DNA of 64,000 bases from Owenweeksia sp. (GTDB lineage Bacteria; Bacteroidota; Bacteroidia; Flavobacteriales; Schleiferiaceae), in assembly GCA_028277105.1 (NCBI GenBank), contig JANQHO010000141.1, positions 1-64,000 on the forward strand. Direction: 5' to 3'. The notes under the pieces were generated by a model. That model was given only the letters and a program-made list of their open reading frames with translations, made no database searches and was not told where the DNA came from. How positions within the stretch are numbered: the first letter of the stretch is position 1; the number at the start of each line of letters is the position of its first letter. Shown here one piece after another: positions 61,531-64,000 of this stretch. The position numbers and the translations under genes are program-made.

Positions 61531-63996
61531 TTAATTTTTGTCAATGTAAGATGTGTCCTCTTCCCATTCAAATATTATTTTTTCTTCAGGTTCCGGGGGC
61601 TGTTTTTTTTCTTTAAAAAGTGAACGTATTTTTTTACCCTGTTCCCGTATTTCTTCTATTATAGATTTGCCCAAAGTTTTTTTGTCGATTGTGATCTCTG
61701 GTTTATCAGCCTGGCCAAACATGCGAACTGGTATTTTGGGGTTGTCCCCTTTCTCAACTTCCACCAGGTGTTCATCAAATTCTTTGTTACCCTTCCTGAG
61801 TTTTCTTTGCCCAAACAGGAGATCGCTCATTTTTAACTTAATGGTGTAATCGATATAGTTTGCAAAAGTGTGTTTACCACTCAATTGCAGATCGAGTACA
61901 TTACTGCTGACCTGCATTTCAGGGATAATTATTTCTGAATTCTTTATAGTGATGTGATTAGTTAACGTGGCAAACCTGACATTTTGAAGTTCTTTGATAT
62001 CGGAGAAACGGGACAAGGCTTCCAGGGGCTGATAGTTTTTAAGGCTTCCATTGGCGATACTCATATCAGCCTCCAATTCTACTGAGGCTGGGTCTACCTT
62101 TAGTTTATGATTAAGTAATCCTTTCATCTGTAAATCCGTATTGGTGGTGCCGTAGATGTTTTCGGCAAGAATGGCCTCCTGTCCAAAATTTTTAAAACTC
62201 ACAAAGAGTTTATTGATATCTATGTCATCTGCTTTGAGGCTTACAAAAACGGGGTAAGGCAGACCGGAAGTAGCGTCTATTTTAAAACTTCCCTGGTAGG
62301 ATCCTCCATCGGCTTCTAAACTTATGGTATTGGCGGAAATACGTCCTCTATTGATGTTGAGGTTGGCGGTGATATTTCGGGCGTTGAAATTCTGGAATTT
62401 TAAGCGATCAATTTGCAGGTCGAGGTCTAACAATAGCGATTTGGTAAAACTCAGCGAATAACTTCCCGGTTTTTCAGAATTCGGTATTAAAAAATCATCC
62501 AGTACAATTTCCTGGGAAATTACTTTAGCGTATACCGAAATAGTTTCATGATCAAAAAAAACAGAATTCAGCACATTTTCAAAATAACCTTTCATGTAGA
62601 GGTCACTCTCCCCTTTTTTGAGGTAGAACTGATCAATTTTGAAAAGATTATTACTTAACACCAGATCGCTATTTAAATGGGATATTATTTGGTTGGAATT
62701 TGCAAAGGAAAAACTCACATCTTTTAAGCTGATCGTTCCATCAGTTTGAGCGCGTTTAAGTTCCTGGGTGGAGATATTTTTAAGGGAACTAAAGCGATTT
62801 TTGAAACGTGCATTGATGATGGCCCTGCCTTTAACATTTTCCAGGGTGTCAATAGAGGTGAAGCTGAGATATTCTTCTAAGGAAAGGTCGCTCCTGAGTT
62901 CCAACTCAAGAAGGGGGCTTGAAAAGTCGTTAACAGCAAAGGAGCCTTCAAAAACACCGCTTTCTCCTTTTCCTCTGATCTCACTGAGCTTCAGGTCGCT
63001 TTTCCCATTTTTTAATTCATAATAACCTTCACAGTAAATATTTTTAAAGGCACTTTCCCTGATTCCTTCCAAAGATGCTTCTTGGGTTAAAAAACTAAGT
63101 TTAGCATAAGGTTTTTTCCCCTTTGGGAAATCCAATTCACCTTTCAACTCTGTTTCTCCTGATAATTGTATGCCATGTAGCTTTATCCATCCCTGGCTTT
63201 TAGCCAAAGAAATGATATTATCCCATTTAATATTGCTTCCGCTTGCAGTGACGCTGGTATTTTCACCGGTAGAAAGTACACTAAAATCGAATGGGATTTT
63301 TCCTGCCAGAATATTTCCTTCTCTGATGTTGAAAGTATCCTTTTTATTTGCCAGGTTGAGCTCAATAGCTAAAGGAACCTGAGTTAGAAATGTGTCGTTT
63401 TTTACAATAAAATTATCGAGTAATATGCTGGCATCGGTTTCCAGGAAATATTTGTCGGCTTCTACAAAACCCGATAAAGAAAGTGCTTTGGTAAAAAAAG
63501 TGGTTTTAACATTGGCAGAATTCTGGAAAGTGCTTTTCATGTTCCGGAACTCTACTTCCTCCAATTCAAAGATGCTACCGGACGAAACGTTATCTTGCTT
63601 CCAAATCCGGTAATTATAGGTGCCTTTTTTGACTTCAGCAATATTTAATATGCCCTCTTCAATAGATATTTTTTTGAAGCTGAGCTGCGAGAAAATAATA
63701 CGCCATAAGTCAAACTCCAGGAAAATGTTATGAGCAAAAAGGAGGGTGTCTCTTTCTGGGCTGTTGAAGCCATTAGTGTATACATCTTCGAGCAATAATG
63801 ATGCAGAAGGGAACTTTCGTATACTCACCCGGAGCTTTTGCACTTTGATTGGTACAGCTAACTGATTGTTAATTTCTTCTATAGCAGCCGCCTTTATATT
63901 GTCGCTGAACAAGTATAATACAAGGGTAAAAGTCCCTACAGCAAGCAATAGGAGTATCAAAGAAAATTTAAAAAACTTCAACAGAAATTTTTTCAT
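61531..63996 (-). CDS. AsmA-like envelope protein
   Basis: This 821-aa protein has an N-terminal membrane helix (FFKFSLILLLLAVGTFTLVLYLF). The AsmA family pattern follows: NNQLAVPIKVQKLRVSIRKFPSASLLLEDV and long beta-rich repeats, with a C-terminal AsmA_2-like segment near VSSNVLDLQLSGKHTFANYIDYTIKLKM. The family (AsmA, TamB, YhdP relatives) forms long grooved bridges between membranes thought to move phospholipids to the outer membrane. It ends in a charged tail (KKQPPEPEEKIIFEWEEDTS). It is complete in the window: the ATG is at 63994-63996. Confidence 0.82.
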   Translation of the reverse strand: MKKFLLKFFKFSLILLLLAVGTFTLVLYLFSDNIKAAAIEEINNQLAVPIKVQKLRVSIRKFPSASLLLEDVYTNGFNSPERDTLLFAHNIFLEFDLWRIIFSQLSFKKISIEEGILNIAEVKKGTYNYRIWKQDNVSSGSIFELEEVEFRNMKSTFQNSANVKTTFFTKALSLSGFVEADKYFLETDASILLDNFIVKNDTFLTQVPLAIELNLANKKDTFNIREGNILAGKIPFDFSVLSTGENTSVTASGSNIKWDNIISLAKSQGWIKLHGIQLSGETELKGELDFPKGKKPYAKLSFLTQEASLEGIRESAFKNIYCEGYYELKNGKSDLKLSEIRGKGESGVFEGSFAVNDFSSPLLELELRSDLSLEEYLSFTSIDTLENVKGRAIINARFKNRFSSLKNISTQELKRAQTDGTISLKDVSFSFANSNQIISHLNSDLVLSNNLFKIDQFYLKKGESDLYMKGYFENVLNSVFFDHETISVYAKVISQEIVLDDFLIPNSEKPGSYSLSFTKSLLLDLDLQIDRLKFQNFNARNITANLNINRGRISANTISLEADGGSYQGSFKIDATSGLPYPVFVSLKADDIDINKLFVSFKNFGQEAILAENIYGTTNTDLQMKGLLNHKLKVDPASVELEADMSIANGSLKNYQPLEALSRFSDIKELQNVRFATLTNHITIKNSEIIIPEMQVSSNVLDLQLSGKHTFANYIDYTIKLKMSDLLFGQRKLRKGNKEFDEHLVEVEKGDNPKIPVRMFGQADKPEITIDKKTLGKSIIEEIREQGKKIRSLFKEKKQPPEPEEKIIFEWEEDTSYIDKN

Positions 63997-64000
63997 GAAA

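Overview
This window comes from a member of the Bacteroidota (Cytophagales- or Flavobacteriales-like; I cannot narrow it further). The evidence is: exact copies of the Bacteroidota promoter -7 box (TAnnTTTG) in front of many genes, type IX secretion (T9SS) C-terminal sorting domains, a PorV-like barrel, a TonB-dependent receptor with a carboxypeptidase-like N-terminal domain, an ECF sigma/FecR pair, the DUF2723 glycosyltransferase family, a bifunctional DAHP synthase/chorismate mutase, and a type II-C CRISPR-Cas9 system with 47-nt repeats.

Layout. 1-4.3 kb: rhodanese, thioredoxin, polysaccharide deacetylase and a DUF2723 membrane glycosyltransferase. 4.4-8.7 kb: tRNA-Gln followed by a small accessory patch with a decayed zeta-toxin-like ATPase (two in-frame stops), a 54-aa ORF, a PKD-repeat T9SS cargo and a GNAT/Mrr-nuclease fusion; imperfect direct repeats, including a copy of the tRNA 3' end, suggest past insertions. 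8.7-10.1 kb: AGCS symporter. 10.4-15.4 kb (minus strand): ECF sigma, FecR anti-sigma, a protein joining an STN domain to AGF-type surface repeats, and a shorter repeat paralogue. 15.6-23.6 kb: the CRISPR locus. 23.6-48 kb: housekeeping genes (dgt, leuS, tryptophan dioxygenase, M23 peptidase, recJ, DAHP synthase/chorismate mutase, usp, maeB, hflX, pgi, desaturase, nfu, gamma-carbonic anhydrase-like) and a three-gene protease/barrel operon. 48-61.5 kb: a minus-strand set of surface and T9SS genes (sorting-domain proteins, EEP nuclease-like protein, OB-like cargo, TonB receptor, PorV-like barrel, beta-propeller lipoprotein). 61.5-64 kb: AsmA-like protein.

The CRISPR locus is the most interesting part. 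On the plus strand it reads cas9 (1470 aa), a REP-associated tyrosine transposase (RAYT), cas1, cas2 and an array of 11 complete repeats plus one truncated repeat with 11 spacers of exactly 30 nt. A tracrRNA lies upstream of cas9 on the minus strand, with a 20-bp perfect anti-repeat, a nexus and a terminator. This fixes the crRNA strand as minus; a terminator-like hairpin at the cas2 end of the array and the part kept in the truncated repeat agree with that. Between the tracrRNA and cas9 lies a solitary degenerate half-repeat (19/22 identical) that can still pair with the tracrRNA. The last 10 nt of the guide-like sequence attached to it match the DNA just upstream of the cas9 -7 box exactly, in the Cas9 seed position. 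I propose a built-in crRNA-like RNA that directs Cas9 to repress its own promoter, by analogy with tracr-L, CreR and scaRNA. On the same strand it is followed by a tRNA-like sequence and a terminator.

A second unusual feature is a 29-37-nt palindrome related to the RAYT. It occurs at each gene junction from cas9 to cas2, inside the RAYT gene, in frame inside cas9 itself, and once more at 49 kb.
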